NCBI RefSeq assembly: GCF_040750475.1 | Contig: NZ_JABJVY010000009.1 | Location: 62,001 to 126,000 of the forward strand | Length of the DNA stretch: 64,000 nucleotides | From: Amorphus sp040750475 | Lineage (GTDB): Bacteria > Pseudomonadota > Alphaproteobacteria > Rhizobiales > Amorphaceae | Direction of reading: 5' to 3' | Part shown: one piece after another, positions 24,643 through 34,131 of the stretch | How the letters are laid out: the number at the start of each line of letters is the position of its first letter | Position numbering within the stretch: position 1 is the first letter of the stretch | Program-made: the position numbers and the translations under genes | Notes under the pieces: model-generated | The model's input: only the letters and a program-made list of their open reading frames with translations | What the model was told of the DNA's origin: nothing | Database searches by the model: none

Positions 24643-26877
24643 CTACCCCGCCGGCGTCGCTTCGAGCGCCTCCTTCACCGCCGTGGCGAGCGCCTTCAGC
24701 GTGAAGGGCTTGGGCAGGAAGGCGAACTCCAGCTCGCCCGGGAGCGTGCGCGCGAACACGTCTTCCGCGTAGCCCGACATGAGAATGATCGGCATCTCAG
24801 GCGCCAGCTTGCGCAGCTCCACCGCCAGTGTCGGCCCGTCCATTTCCGGCATTACCACGTCGGAGACCAGAAGATCGATCCGCCCGCCAAGCTCGCGCGC
24901 AATGGCAAGGGCGTCCTCGCCGGTTGGCGCGGCATGCACCTGATACCCGCGCGTGGTCAGCGCACGGGCTGCAAACGCGCGGATGGTGTCCTCGTCCTCC
25001 ACCAGGAGAATGGTCGCGCTGCCGGTCAGATCCTGGGCGGCGGGTGGCGAATCCGCCTGGCCCCGGTCGCCGGACGAAGCGCGTCCCTCACCGGCCGAGG
25101 CGGCTGCGTCCGGCGCTTTCGCATCGGCTGCGTCCGCCGGCGGCAGGTTCTCCGCCGCGTCGGCAGCGGCAGGTTCGGCGGTGGGCAGATCCACGGCGCG
25201 CGGCAGGAGCACCCGGAACACGGTGCCCTCCCCCACGCGGCTGTCGACCAGGATGGTGCCGCCGGTCTGCTTGACGATGCCGTAAACGGTGGAAAGGCCA
25301 AGCCCCGTGCCGCGCCCCACCTCCTTGGTGGAGAAGAAGGGCTCGAAGATCTTTTCCACCACCTCCGGCGGGATGCCGGTGCCGGTATCGGCCACCTCGA
25401 CCAAAACGTGGTCCGCGACCGCGATCCCGTCGGCGGAGAGGCCCGCCACTTCGGCAGCGGGAACGTTGGCAGTCCGGATCGTCAGCTCGCCGCCGTCGGG
25501 CATGGCGTCGCGGGCGTTGACCGACAGGTTGATGATGACCTGTTCGAGCTGGCTCACGTCGGCGAGTACGGGCCAGAGATCGCGCCCATGCACGACTTTC
25601 AGCGTGACCTTCTCGCCAAGCAACCGGTCCAGCATCACCGGCAGATCGGCCAAAACATCGGTCAGGTGCAGCCGGCTCGGCCGCAACGTCTGGCGCCTGG
25701 AATAGGCCAGGAGCTGCTTGACCAGACCCGCCGCCCGATTGGCGTTCTGCTTGATGTTCATGATGTCCTGGAAGGACGGGTCGGTCGGACGGTGGTTCAT
25801 CAGGAGCAGGTCGGAGAAGCCGATGATCGCCGTCAGGATGTTGTTGAAGTCGTGAGCGACACCACCGGCGAGCTGGCCGACGGCCTGCATCTTCTGGCTC
25901 TGGGCGAACTGCATCTCCAGCGCGCGCTGCTCCGTCGTATCGACGGCATAGAGGATGGCGCGCTCGCCGGCACCGCCCTCTTCGGAGAACGGAGCCACAT
26001 AAAGCCGCACCGCGCGCGGCGGCTCGCCGGAGAGCGCCACGTCGATCGGGCGCGCCAGGCTTTCGCCGGCGGTCGCCCTCGATATCGCATCGGCCACGGT
26101 CGGCCGATCCGGCTCTGCGAAGACATCGGTCAGATTGCGCGGCGTCTCCTCGGACCCGGCCTCCTCCCAGCCGGTCAGCCGGCCGAAACGCGGCGTCGCA
26201 AGCGAGACCTCTCCGTCACGCGAGACCAGCGCAACCGCCACAGGCATGCGCTGAAACAGCCGAGCATAGAGCACGGCCTCGTCGGCATCCTGCAGGTCAT
26301 CGGCCTCGCTTGCCGGTGCCGCCACCGGCAACACCGTAAAGAGCAGGAGCGAGGATCCGTTGCCATCCAGCGGCGCGACATGCACGTCAAAGATACGCCC
26401 GCCCGCCGCCTGCGGCGCAGTCAGCCGCGCCACCGCCGCCTCGCCGGCGTGAGCGGACTTCACCGCCCGGTAGAGAGCCGCCGCAGCATCCGGGTCGGAT
26501 GCCGCCCATCTCAGCGGGGTGACGAGCCGCGTCGCCCCGAATGTCCGATTCAGCTCCGCATAGGCTGCGTTGCCGTGGCGCACCAAGCCCGCGGCGGTCG
26601 CCGATAGCGCCGCCACCGGCAAGGCCTCCACCACCGCGATCGCTCGTGCATCGGCATCGCCGGATGTCCGCGCCAACGACCAGGCGATCGCAACCGCCGC
26701 CATCACAGCCGCGCCGAGCAACCCCGCGACGACGACCGCGGCCGGCTCGCCGCCGAGCATCGCCACGCTCCCGCCACTTGCCAGGGCGATAAGCAGAATG
26801 GCCCCGGCGACCCCGAGCCCTCCGGCATGCGAGGCCAGCTTCAACTTGCGGGTATCCACGTGTCCGCCGTTATTCAC
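24643..26877 (-). CDS. cckA: Hybrid sensor histidine kinase CckA
   Basis: The head of the CckA-ChpT-CtrA phosphorelay that sets the alphaproteobacterial cell cycle. From GTG 26877 (AAGGAG nine bases upstream) the 744-residue protein has two membrane segments (about 20-70), two PAS-like regions, the HisKA motif GGVAHDFNN with His342, an HATPase domain with DTGTGIPPEVVEKIFEPFF and GTGLGLSTVYG, an alanine-rich linker, and a receiver domain with Asp673 in SDVVMPEMDG. No ATG exists before residue about 40, so a GTG start is needed. Confidence 0.95.
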   Translation of the reverse strand: MNNGGHVDTRKLKLASHAGGLGVAGAILLIALASGGSVAMLGGEPAAVVVAGLLGAAVMAAVAIAWSLARTSGDADARAIAVVEALPVAALSATAAGLVRHGNAAYAELNRTFGATRLVTPLRWAASDPDAAAALYRAVKSAHAGEAAVARLTAPQAAGGRIFDVHVAPLDGNGSSLLLFTVLPVAAPASEADDLQDADEAVLYARLFQRMPVAVALVSRDGEVSLATPRFGRLTGWEEAGSEETPRNLTDVFAEPDRPTVADAISRATAGESLARPIDVALSGEPPRAVRLYVAPFSEEGGAGERAILYAVDTTEQRALEMQFAQSQKMQAVGQLAGGVAHDFNNILTAIIGFSDLLLMNHRPTDPSFQDIMNIKQNANRAAGLVKQLLAYSRRQTLRPSRLHLTDVLADLPVMLDRLLGEKVTLKVVHGRDLWPVLADVSQLEQVIINLSVNARDAMPDGGELTIRTANVPAAEVAGLSADGIAVADHVLVEVADTGTGIPPEVVEKIFEPFFSTKEVGRGTGLGLSTVYGIVKQTGGTILVDSRVGEGTVFRVLLPRAVDLPTAEPAAADAAENLPPADAADAKAPDAAASAGEGRASSGDRGQADSPPAAQDLTGSATILLVEDEDTIRAFAARALTTRGYQVHAAPTGEDALAIARELGGRIDLLVSDVVMPEMDGPTLAVELRKLAPEMPIILMSGYAEDVFARTLPGELEFAFLPKPFTLKALATAVKEALEATPAG

Positions 26878-27225
26878 GCTGTCCGGCTCCTTCCGAGCTC
26901 GCCGACCAACGCCGTGGCCGGAGCAGATGAGCACCTTCTGGGACCGCGGAAACGTCCGTCAGGCGCGGCCGAATCACTTGATTCGCATCGACCTTTGCCA
27001 GAATGCGCCAGAATGTGGCAGAGCCGCGGAGCTACCCACAGGAATCAGGGTTTGCAAAATGAGCGCGACGACTATTGTACGGCGCAAGGGGCATACGATC
27101 AGCAGGGTGCGGGCCGCGCAAGACGGATCGCCGGCCTCGCCGATGGCGGGGCAGCCTTGTATACAGCGTGACGGTCTTCGCCTCCTGGAGACCGGGCACC
27201 CAGTAGATGCGCGGGGGAGTATTTC
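26878..27225. other. Divergent gap between cckA and the FliO-like gene
   Basis: These 348 bases separate divergent starts and must contain both promoters. I see no CtrA-type TTAA pair, LexA box or clear sigma-70 hexamers, and no believable small gene. Short open frames on the plus strand run through it without ribosome sites. Confidence 0.4.
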
Positions 27226-28398
27226 ATGAGCAGTTGGCTCGCCGGATCGTTCGGCCTCGATCCGGGGTTTGCGCGTGGCGTTCTTTTCGTTCTGACATTG
27301 GCTTTGCTGGTGGCCGTGATTTGGGCGGTCATGGCGGTGGCACGGGCTTACGGGTCCGGCGCGTTGGGCCGGCAACGGCGCAATCGGCAACCGCGACTGG
27401 CGGTCATGGATTCCGCCGACATCGATCATCGCCATCGCCTGGTTCTGGTGCGGCGCGATCATGTCGAGCACCTGATCCTGATCGGCGGCCCCGTCGACGT
27501 GGTCGTCGAGGAAGGCATCATCCGCAACGCAACCGCCGCCTCGACGGACACTCTGGTCCGCTCCAACGCAGGCGCCCGAACAACATCCTCGTCCTCACGC
27601 GGGACCTTCGCGGAAGATGGGGAGGCGGAGGCCGATCTTGCCGCCGCCGCAGACCCCGTGCCGGCGCCCAAGCCCGCGCCCCGCACTGAGGCCGCCCGCC
27701 CGACGGAACCACCCGCGGCAAGCGAACCGCCTGCGCGACCGGTCGTGACGCCGCCGCAGGCGGACGCCGCACCCGCGGAGGCCCCACGGCGCCCCCAGCG
27801 CCCCGCCGACGCAGGTGACGAGCCGCGCCGACGGCCCGCCCCGAAAGCTACCCGCAGCGACGATACGCCGCGCCCGGCGACCATGCGTCCGGCCCCCACA
27901 GGCGAGCGACCGGCGGCCGGTCAGGGCGGATCACAACGTCCGAACTCGGCCTCCGCATTTCGCCGTCCGCAAACGCCGCGTGCTCCGCTCGCCACACCGA
28001 CGGCTCCAGCGGGAGCGCGCCAGGCGCCGACCGCCGAACGCCCTGCGGCCAGCGAGCAGACACAGCCACGCCGACCGGAGCCCGCAGCGGCAGACGCCTC
28101 GACGCCGTCGCCTCCCGAACAACGGAAGCGGCCGAACGAAGCTCCCGATGACGAATTGATGGCCGCCCTGCCGACCGCGGCGGCGATTTCGCCGTCGCAT
28201 GTCGGGCGCATCTCCCCATCGCCGGAGCCAGCGGCAGCTCAGGACGAACCAGACCAGCAGCCTCAGGATACGACGGCTCATCCCGCTCCTGCCGACGAAG
28301 CCGACAGCAACGCCACCTCCAAGCCGGACGAGAGCAACGACGATCTCGATCTCGACGACGAGATGGCGCGGCTCCTGCGCGGCGTGGGCGGGCGCTGA
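27226..28398 (+). CDS. FliO/MopB-like membrane protein with long disordered tail
   Basis: The first 100 residues match the FliO family: one membrane segment (about 17-40), a basic stretch (RQRRNRQPRL) and the small beta domain RLVLVRRDHVEHLILIGGP. FliO helps assemble the flagellar export gate. The remaining roughly 280 residues are rich in proline, alanine and glutamate, clearly disordered, ending in an acidic DDLDLDDEMARLLRG helix. No other flagellar gene is in the window, so a role in flagella is uncertain. GGGGGAG before the ATG supports the start. Confidence 0.75.
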   Translation: MSSWLAGSFGLDPGFARGVLFVLTLALLVAVIWAVMAVARAYGSGALGRQRRNRQPRLAVMDSADIDHRHRLVLVRRDHVEHLILIGGPVDVVVEEGIIRNATAASTDTLVRSNAGARTTSSSSRGTFAEDGEAEADLAAAADPVPAPKPAPRTEAARPTEPPAASEPPARPVVTPPQADAAPAEAPRRPQRPADAGDEPRRRPAPKATRSDDTPRPATMRPAPTGERPAAGQGGSQRPNSASAFRRPQTPRAPLATPTAPAGARQAPTAERPAASEQTQPRRPEPAAADASTPSPPEQRKRPNEAPDDELMAALPTAAAISPSHVGRISPSPEPAAAQDEPDQQPQDTTAHPAPADEADSNATSKPDESNDDLDLDDEMARLLRGVGGR

Positions 28399-28407
28399 TC
28401 GCAGCCG

Positions 28408-28495
28408 TTTCGGCGTCCGAAGGAGCGGGGTCGATCGGTGCATTCAACCAAATCGCCTCCACCCGGAACGTCCGGATTTATGAGTTCATGACCTA
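28408..28495 (-). repeat. MITE-like element, truncated copy C
   Basis: On the minus strand this begins TAGGTCATGAACTCATAAAT and follows copies A (35987) and B (55195) with several mismatches, lacks about 70 internal bases and stops at a GCCGAAAC junction without the second terminal repeat. It starts ten bases after the FliO-like stop codon. The divergence and deletion mark it as an old copy. Confidence 0.7.
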
Positions 28496-28508
28496 GAGGC
28501 AAAGGCAG

Positions 28509-28536
28509 AAAAAAGGCCGGCTCTTAAGAGCCGGCC
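28509..28536 (-). terminator. Rho-independent terminator of dksA
   Basis: GGCCGGCTCTT and AAGAGCCGGCC (28515-28536) form a perfect 22-base palindrome. On the minus strand it is followed at once by six T (28509-28514), the classic intrinsic terminator, 66 bases after the dksA stop codon. On the plus strand only AAAA follows, so it is directional. Confidence 0.9.
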
Positions 28537-28561
28537 AAAATCCTAAAGCGGGATCAGGAAG

Positions 28562-28582
28562 CTGGAACCGGTCCGGTTCCAG
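28562..28582. repeat. Short palindrome between dksA and its terminator
   Basis: CTGGAACCGG and CCGGTTCCAG pair perfectly around a single T. It lies in the 3' untranslated part of the dksA message. It could be an RNA stability hairpin or a small dispersed palindrome; no protein-binding role can be shown. Confidence 0.5.
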
Positions 28583-28602
28583 ACAGCAAGCCCGGATAGA
28601 GC

Positions 28603-29019
28603 TCAATCGTCCCGGTAAATTCGTTCCCGGCGTTCGTGCTGCTCCTGCGCCTCAATCGACAAGGTCGCGATCGGGCGGGCGTCGAGGCGTTTCAGCGAGA
28701 TGGGCTCGCCGGTCTCCTCGCAATAGCCATAGCTGCCGTCTTCGATCCGCTGCAGCGCGGCGTCGATCTTTGCGATCAACTTGCGCTGCCGGTCCCGGGC
28801 TCTCAACTCGATTGCCCGGTCTGTTTCCGACGAGGCGCGATCGGCCAGGTCGGGATGGTTGCTGGAATCCTCTTGGAGCTGTTCGAGCGTCTCCTTCGCC
28901 TCCCGGAGGATCTCGTCCTTCCATGCGAGAAGCTTGTTGCGGAAATACGCCCGCTGCCGTTCGTTCATGAACGGCTCATCCTCCGAGGGTCGATAGTCTT
29001 CGTCGATCTCTACCGCCAT
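28603..29019 (-). CDS. dksA: RNA polymerase-binding transcription factor DksA
   Basis: DksA inserts a coiled coil into the polymerase secondary channel and works with ppGpp in the stringent response. The 138-residue protein keeps the coiled-coil tip (NHPDLADRASSE with Asp57, Asp60 and Ala62). Of the four zinc cysteines of E. coli DksA only Cys100 (YGYC) remains; the others are Thr, Ser and Ala in ETGEPISLKRL and SIEAQ. Single-cysteine DksA proteins are known in alphaproteobacteria and can be active without zinc. A terminator follows. Confidence 0.95.
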   Translation of the reverse strand: MAVEIDEDYRPSEDEPFMNERQRAYFRNKLLAWKDEILREAKETLEQLQEDSSNHPDLADRASSETDRAIELRARDRQRKLIAKIDAALQRIEDGSYGYCEETGEPISLKRLDARPIATLSIEAQEQHERRERIYRDD

Positions 29020-29222
29020 GAAGCGTCCTCGGCACGCGCTGTAAAGCGGCGCCTTTATAGCGATGGCCTGCGGTCATCACAACGCCGTTCACCACCTGAT
29101 TGCAGAAAGCCCACGCTCGGACGAAACGGCGGGCGCTTTGCGGATGCGGCGTCATCGTATAAGCGTGGCATCTGCGCCACGTCGAAAAATCGCTTTCCTC
29201 CCCAGCGACCGCGAGGTTCTGC

Positions 29223-30068
29223 ATGCGTTTTGAAGGCTCCGCCGACTATGTCGCCACCGAGGACCTGCGTGTCGCGGTGAACGCCGCCATCACGCTCGAG
29301 CGCCCGCTTCTGGTGAAGGGCGAGCCCGGAACCGGCAAGACGGTGCTGGCGCACGAGATCGCCCGTGGGCTCGGCCTGCCGCTGATCGAGTGGCACATCA
29401 AGTCCACCACCAAGGCGCATCAAGGCCTCTACGAATACGACGCGGTCTCCCGCCTGCGCGACAGCCAGCTCGGCGATCCCCGCGTCTCCGACATCGCGAA
29501 CTACATCAAGCGCGGCAAGCTGTGGGAATCGTTCGCCGCCGACACGCGACCGGTGTTGTTGATCGACGAAATCGACAAGGCGGACATCGAATTTCCGAAC
29601 GACCTCCTGCAGGAGCTCGATCGGATGGAGTTCTTCGTCTACGAGACCGGCGAGACGGTGCGGGCCAATCAGCGCCCCATCGTCATCATCTCGTCCAACA
29701 ACGAGAAGGACCTGCCCGACGCGTTCCTGCGTCGGTGCTTCTTCCACTATATCCGCTTCCCCGATCCCGACACGATGGCGGAGATCGTCGAGGTGCATTT
29801 CCCCGGGATCAAAAAGCGTCTGCTTTCCGAAGCCCTTTCCATCTTCTTCCAAGTCCGTGACGTGCCGGGGCTGAAGAAGAAGCCGTCGACATCGGAACTC
29901 CTCGACTGGCTCAAGCTGCTCCTCAACGAGGACATCGACGAGACGGTCCTGAAGGAGCGCGACGCCAAGAAGCTCATCCCGCCCCTGCACGGTGCGCTTT
30001 TGAAGAACGAGCAGGACGTCCACCTGTTCGAGCGGCTGGCCTTCATGACCCGCCGAGACGGGCGCTGA
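29223..30068 (+). CDS. MoxR-family AAA+ ATPase
   Basis: A 281-residue ATPase with Walker A GEPGTGKT (33-40), Walker B LLIDEIDKAD, and sensor SSNNEKDLPDAFLRRC. MoxR proteins act as chaperones that work with a von Willebrand factor A protein, often to insert metals or activate enzymes. The matching CoxE-like VWA gene is on the same strand at 34752, with five other genes between. Confidence 0.92.
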   Translation: MRFEGSADYVATEDLRVAVNAAITLERPLLVKGEPGTGKTVLAHEIARGLGLPLIEWHIKSTTKAHQGLYEYDAVSRLRDSQLGDPRVSDIANYIKRGKLWESFAADTRPVLLIDEIDKADIEFPNDLLQELDRMEFFVYETGETVRANQRPIVIISSNNEKDLPDAFLRRCFFHYIRFPDPDTMAEIVEVHFPGIKKRLLSEALSIFFQVRDVPGLKKKPSTSELLDWLKLLLNEDIDETVLKERDAKKLIPPLHGALLKNEQDVHLFERLAFMTRRDGR

Positions 30069-30105
30069 TCGCTCGCAAGTCGTAATTTCAAGGAGCCGCG
30101 CCTTA

Positions 30106-30804
30106 GTGAAACGGGACCGTCGGATGGGCAACCGATCGCTCAAAGTCGCGACACTTCTGGGATTGACCGGCGCGACCTTCGCGACGGGGGCCCAAGCGAC
30201 GGACATCTGGGACGGCTTCCGCGAAGGCGACATCATCTTCCAAGCGGCCGGGCAAGGATTGACCGAGCCCCCGGCCGGCGAGGAGGAGAACCCGTACACC
30301 CATGTCGGGATTGTGAGGCAAACCGGCGGCGGGCCCTACGTCATCGACGCGACGCCCGAAGACGGCGTGTTCGAAGTGCCGATCGACGACTTCGTCCGGC
30401 GCGGAGCCGGCAATCGCTATATCGTCTACCGTCTGGCGGGCGTCGAGGGCGCTGCGGAGATCAGCGCCCGAGCCATCGAGATCGCGTTCGAGAAATATTA
30501 CCTCCTGCCCTTCGATCCCTTCTACCGGCGGGACCGATCCGCCTTCTACGACAGCGAACTGGTGCAGACCGCTTTCGCGGAGGCGGGCGCCGAGTTGGGA
30601 GCGGTCGCGACGGTGCGCGAGCTCGGTATCGAGACACCCGGCAGCGGGTCCCCCGTGTTCGACGATTGGCAGGCCCACCCGGACTGCGCGGCGGCCGAGC
30701 TCGAAGCCGAAGCGTGCTGGACCCTGATCCGAAATCAGCGCGTTCTCACGCCGGCCAGCCTTGCGAGCGACCCGAAATTGTCGCGCGTCTACTCCAATTT
30801 CTGA
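30106..30804 (+). CDS. YiiX/YebB-type permuted NlpC/P60 protein lacking the catalytic cysteine
   Basis: The exported 232-residue protein (signal peptide ending near GAQAT) has the YiiX layout: GDIIFQ, a histidine in THVGIV (His66), PYVIDATPEDGV, and FYDSELVQTAF near residues 147-157. In YiiX of E. coli the last motif is YCSELV with the catalytic cysteine; here that position is Asp149 (codon GAC). It is therefore probably a binding protein rather than a hydrolase. The GTG start at 30106 has AAGGAG ten bases upstream; ATG 30124 is an alternative. Confidence 0.8.
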   Translation: MKRDRRMGNRSLKVATLLGLTGATFATGAQATDIWDGFREGDIIFQAAGQGLTEPPAGEEENPYTHVGIVRQTGGGPYVIDATPEDGVFEVPIDDFVRRGAGNRYIVYRLAGVEGAAEISARAIEIAFEKYYLLPFDPFYRRDRSAFYDSELVQTAFAEAGAELGAVATVRELGIETPGSGSPVFDDWQAHPDCAAAELEAEACWTLIRNQRVLTPASLASDPKLSRVYSNF

Positions 30805-30995
30805 AGCACGGGCCGAGCGAGCGGTATCCGGTTTCTCCCAGAAACCGGCGCGGCATCGCGAATGGACGAGGGGATCCGACGATGGAGAAGGCAAGACTCG
30901 GTAGCAGCCGCGGCTCGTCCGCAGGTATACCGATCCCGTTTCAGGTTTTGCGGCGATACGCCCCGAAGCCTTCGTGATCCGATTGGGAGACTAAG

Positions 30996-31520
30996 ATGCG
31001 CCGGCTGATGCTCCTGCGCCACGCCAAATCGTCCTGGGACGATCCGGAACTGTCCGATTTCGATCGTCCGCTCAACAAGCGGGGCCGGAAGGCCGCACCG
31101 GCCATGGCCCGGGAGATGGCGGCCAGAGGGCTCGTTCCCGACCTCGTTCTGTGCTCCAACGCCCAGCGCACGCGGGAAACGCTCGCCGCGCTCCTACAGC
31201 ATCTTGCCGGCCCGTTCACGATCCGGCTCTCCGAAGAGCTTTACGAGGCCGGCGCCAACCGGATCGTCGACGTGATCCGAACGCACGGTGGGAACGCCAA
31301 AGCGGTCCTGGTTATCGGCCACAATCCCGGCCTGCAGGACTGTGCCGCCGCACTTGCCGACCCCGCCGATGGAGGCAACGCCGCCGCGGTCGGCGGAGGC
31401 TTTCCGACCGGCGCGCTCGTGGTGCTCGATTTCGACATTCCCGCCTGGACCGACGTCACCACCGACAGCGGCCGGGTCGCCGCCTTCCTCCGTCCCAAGG
31501 ACCTTTCCAACAAAGGCTGA
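30996..31520 (+). CDS. sixA: SixA-type phosphohistidine phosphatase
   Basis: A 174-residue histidine phosphatase of the phosphoglycerate mutase superfamily, with the catalytic LRHAKSSW motif at the start, SNAQRTRET, and the second catalytic histidine in VIGHNPGL. SixA removes phosphate from histidine-phosphotransfer domains. GGGAG before ATG supports the start. It has its own 190-base upstream gap. Confidence 0.9.
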   Translation: MRRLMLLRHAKSSWDDPELSDFDRPLNKRGRKAAPAMAREMAARGLVPDLVLCSNAQRTRETLAALLQHLAGPFTIRLSEELYEAGANRIVDVIRTHGGNAKAVLVIGHNPGLQDCAAALADPADGGNAAAVGGGFPTGALVVLDFDIPAWTDVTTDSGRVAAFLRPKDLSNKG

Positions 31521-31620
31521 TCCTCGTATTCGAGGCGAAGGGCTTCCGCCCCGCGCCGGCAATGCCCATTTCCGGAACCAGACCATTTTTTGAGGCTGTT
31601 AGGGGCGGCCCGCACCGCGC

Positions 31621-33075
31621 ATGAAACTCACCACGTTTACCGACGACGCACGCCTCGCGCTCGGCACTTTGGCAAGCCGCACCGGCGGGCTGGTCTCGCC
31701 CAGCCTGCGGCTCGGCGTTACCGGTCTCGCCCGCTCCGGCAAGACCGTGTTCCTGACCGCGCTGGTGCACAACCTCCTGCACGGCGGACGGCTGCCGCTG
31801 TTCGCGCCCTATTCGGAAGGGCGGCTCACCCGCGCCCGACTGGAGCCCCAGCCCGACGACGCGGTGCCGCGCTTTGCCTACGAAGATCATGTCCGCGCAC
31901 TGGTGGAGGATCGGATCTGGCCGGAATCCACCCGCCGGATCGCCGAACTCCGGGTCACGATCTCCTATGAATCGGCGACCCTTCTGGGTCGCAATCTCGG
32001 GCCCGGCCGGCTCCATCTCGATCTGGTCGACTATCCCGGCGAGTGGCTGCTCGACCTGCCGCTTTTGAGCAAGGACTACCGCACCTGGTCGCGGGAATCG
32101 CTGGCGGAGGCGCGCAAGACGACCCATCGCGACAGCGCAGTCGCCTGGCTTGCCGCGCTCGCCGAGGCCGATCCGAGCGCATCGGCGAGCGAAGGGACCG
32201 CCGCCCGGCTGGCCGAAGCCTTCACCGGCTATCTGCGCGCCGTGCGCGAAGAAGACACCACGCCGCTCGCCTTTCCGCCGGGCCGTTTTTTGATGCCCGG
32301 CGATCTTGAAGGCTCGCCCGCGCTCACCTTCGCGCCGCTCGAACCGCCATCGGGGAATCCAGGCCGCGACAGCCTGTTCGCCATGATGGAGCGACGCTAC
32401 GAGGCCTATAAAGCGCACGTGGTCCGCCCCTTCTTCCGCGATCACTTCGCCCGGCTCGACCGGCAGATCGTATTGGTCGATGTGCTGGCCGCCCTCAATG
32501 CCGGGCCGGAGGCCGTGCGGGCATTGCAAGGCTCGCTGGAAGAAATCCTGGGCTGCTTCCGGCCCGGCCGGCTCTCCTGGCTCACCCGCCTCGTCGACCG
32601 GCGCGTCGACCGGCTGCTGTTTGCCGCCACCAAGGCCGACCACGTTCATCATACCGACCACGATCGGCTGGAAGCGATCCTCTCCACCCTGGTGGAGGCG
32701 GCCCGAACCCGCGCCGGCTCGGCGGGCGCCGAGGTCGACGTCGCGGCGATCGCCGCCGTGCGGGCGACCCGGGAGGGCAAGGTGCGCTCGGGCCTGGAGA
32801 CGCTGCCGGCGATCATCGGCACGCCGCTTCCCGGCGAGCGGGTGAACGGAACCGTCTATGATGGCGCCAGCGAGATAGCGCTCTTTCCCGGCGACCTGCC
32901 GGAAGACCCGCGCGCCGTCTTCGCCGATCGGACGGCCGGCGACGCCGCCCCCCTCGCCTTTCTGCGTTTCCGGCCGCCACATCTGGAGACCTCGTCCGCC
33001 GGCGCCACCCTGTCGCTACCCCATATCCGCCTGGACCGGGTGCTGCAGTTCCTGATCGGAGACCGTCTGGCATGA
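31621..33075 (+). CDS. YcjX-family predicted GTPase
   Basis: A 484-residue P-loop protein (DUF463/YcjX) with Walker A GLARSGKT (35-42), the conserved DLVDYPGEWLLDLPLL segment, and ATKADHVHH near the expected base-recognition motif. YcjX members are dynamin-like stress-linked GTPases of unknown exact role, nearly always next to the membrane partner encoded next here. The next gene overlaps by four bases (ATGA). Confidence 0.92.
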   Translation: MKLTTFTDDARLALGTLASRTGGLVSPSLRLGVTGLARSGKTVFLTALVHNLLHGGRLPLFAPYSEGRLTRARLEPQPDDAVPRFAYEDHVRALVEDRIWPESTRRIAELRVTISYESATLLGRNLGPGRLHLDLVDYPGEWLLDLPLLSKDYRTWSRESLAEARKTTHRDSAVAWLAALAEADPSASASEGTAARLAEAFTGYLRAVREEDTTPLAFPPGRFLMPGDLEGSPALTFAPLEPPSGNPGRDSLFAMMERRYEAYKAHVVRPFFRDHFARLDRQIVLVDVLAALNAGPEAVRALQGSLEEILGCFRPGRLSWLTRLVDRRVDRLLFAATKADHVHHTDHDRLEAILSTLVEAARTRAGSAGAEVDVAAIAAVRATREGKVRSGLETLPAIIGTPLPGERVNGTVYDGASEIALFPGDLPEDPRAVFADRTAGDAAPLAFLRFRPPHLETSSAGATLSLPHIRLDRVLQFLIGDRLA

Positions 33076-34091
33076 GCAGCCCCCGTCGTCCCACCGCCTT
33101 CCGCGTCGACGAGGCGGAGATCTCCGCGACCCCGCCGCCGTTCGAGGCCGAGCCGGACCCGACCGCCGACGAAATCGATAGCGCGGGCGATCTCGTCCCG
33201 CGCGACGATCCGGCCGCGAACCGCAAAGGCTGGTCGCTGGGCACGATCTTCACCATCGGGCTCGGCGGTCTGGTCAGCCTTGGTATCGGCTTCGCCGTCG
33301 ACCGACTAATTGCCGATCTTTTCGCCCGTGCCCCCTGGCTCGGCTGGGTAGCGCTTGCGCTTGCCGCCATGGCGCTCGTCGGCGCGATCGGCCTCGCCCT
33401 CAAGGAGGCCCTGGCGCTCCGCAAGATCGCCAAGATCGAGCATCTCCGGCTGGAGGGCCGGGCAGCGGCCGATGCCGACGACCGCGAGGCGGCATTGAAG
33501 GTCTGCCGCTCGCTGATCGCACTCTATGGATCGCGCCCAACCACCGCGCGCGGACGCGCCGCCCTCTCCGCCCACATGGAAGAGATCATCGACGGGCGCG
33601 ATCTGATCGGCCTTGCCGAGCGCGAGATCCTGTCGCCGATCGACGCGGAGGCCCGCGCGATGGTGATCGCTTCGGCGAAGCGCGTATCGGTCGTCACCGC
33701 GCTGTCGCCGCGCGCGCTAGTCGACATCCTTTATGTCGCAGTCGAGGCGTTCCGCCTGATGCGCCGGCTTGCCGCGCTCTATGCCGGCCGACCGGGCACG
33801 CTGGGCTTTCTGCGGCTTGCCCGCCATACCATCCAGCACCTCGCCGTTACCGGCGGCATGGCGGCGGGCGATTCGCTGCTGCACGAGGTGGTGGGCGGTT
33901 CGGTGGTATCCCGGCTCTCCACCCGGCTCGGCGAGGGCGTGGTCAACGGGCTGATGACGGCGCGGCTCGGGCTTGCCGCCATCGACGTTTGCCGTCCGCT
34001 GCCCTTCGTCACCACCCGCCGTCCGCGCGTCAGCGACGTCGTGTCGGAGCTCGGCTCCTTCGCTGGCGACGAGGCGAAAGGGAAAAAATAA
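33072..34091 (+). CDS. TIGR01620 / DUF697 (YcjF-like) membrane protein
   Basis: A 339-residue protein with an acidic disordered N-terminus, two membrane segments (IFTIGLGGLVSLGIGFAV and GWVALALAAMALVGAIGLAL), and a DUF697 helical domain (TARGRAALSAHMEEIIDGRD). It is the usual partner of the YcjX GTPase, and overlap of the two genes implies coupled translation. Confidence 0.92.
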   Translation: MSSPRRPTAFRVDEAEISATPPPFEAEPDPTADEIDSAGDLVPRDDPAANRKGWSLGTIFTIGLGGLVSLGIGFAVDRLIADLFARAPWLGWVALALAAMALVGAIGLALKEALALRKIAKIEHLRLEGRAAADADDREAALKVCRSLIALYGSRPTTARGRAALSAHMEEIIDGRDLIGLAEREILSPIDAEARAMVIASAKRVSVVTALSPRALVDILYVAVEAFRLMRRLAALYAGRPGTLGFLRLARHTIQHLAVTGGMAAGDSLLHEVVGGSVVSRLSTRLGEGVVNGLMTARLGLAAIDVCRPLPFVTTRRPRVSDVVSELGSFAGDEAKGKK

Positions 34092-34131
34092 GTCGACCGC
34101 CGAGAGTTTTAGGAAACAGTGCCTTCATACG

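Noticed and set aside
28515..28536. Perfect 22-base palindrome considered as an operator
   Set aside because: It is followed by six T on the minus strand and lies after dksA, so it is a terminator.
28603..29019. Loss of DksA zinc cysteines as a sign of decay
   Set aside because: The coiled-coil tip is intact and single-cysteine DksA is known to be normal in alphaproteobacteria.
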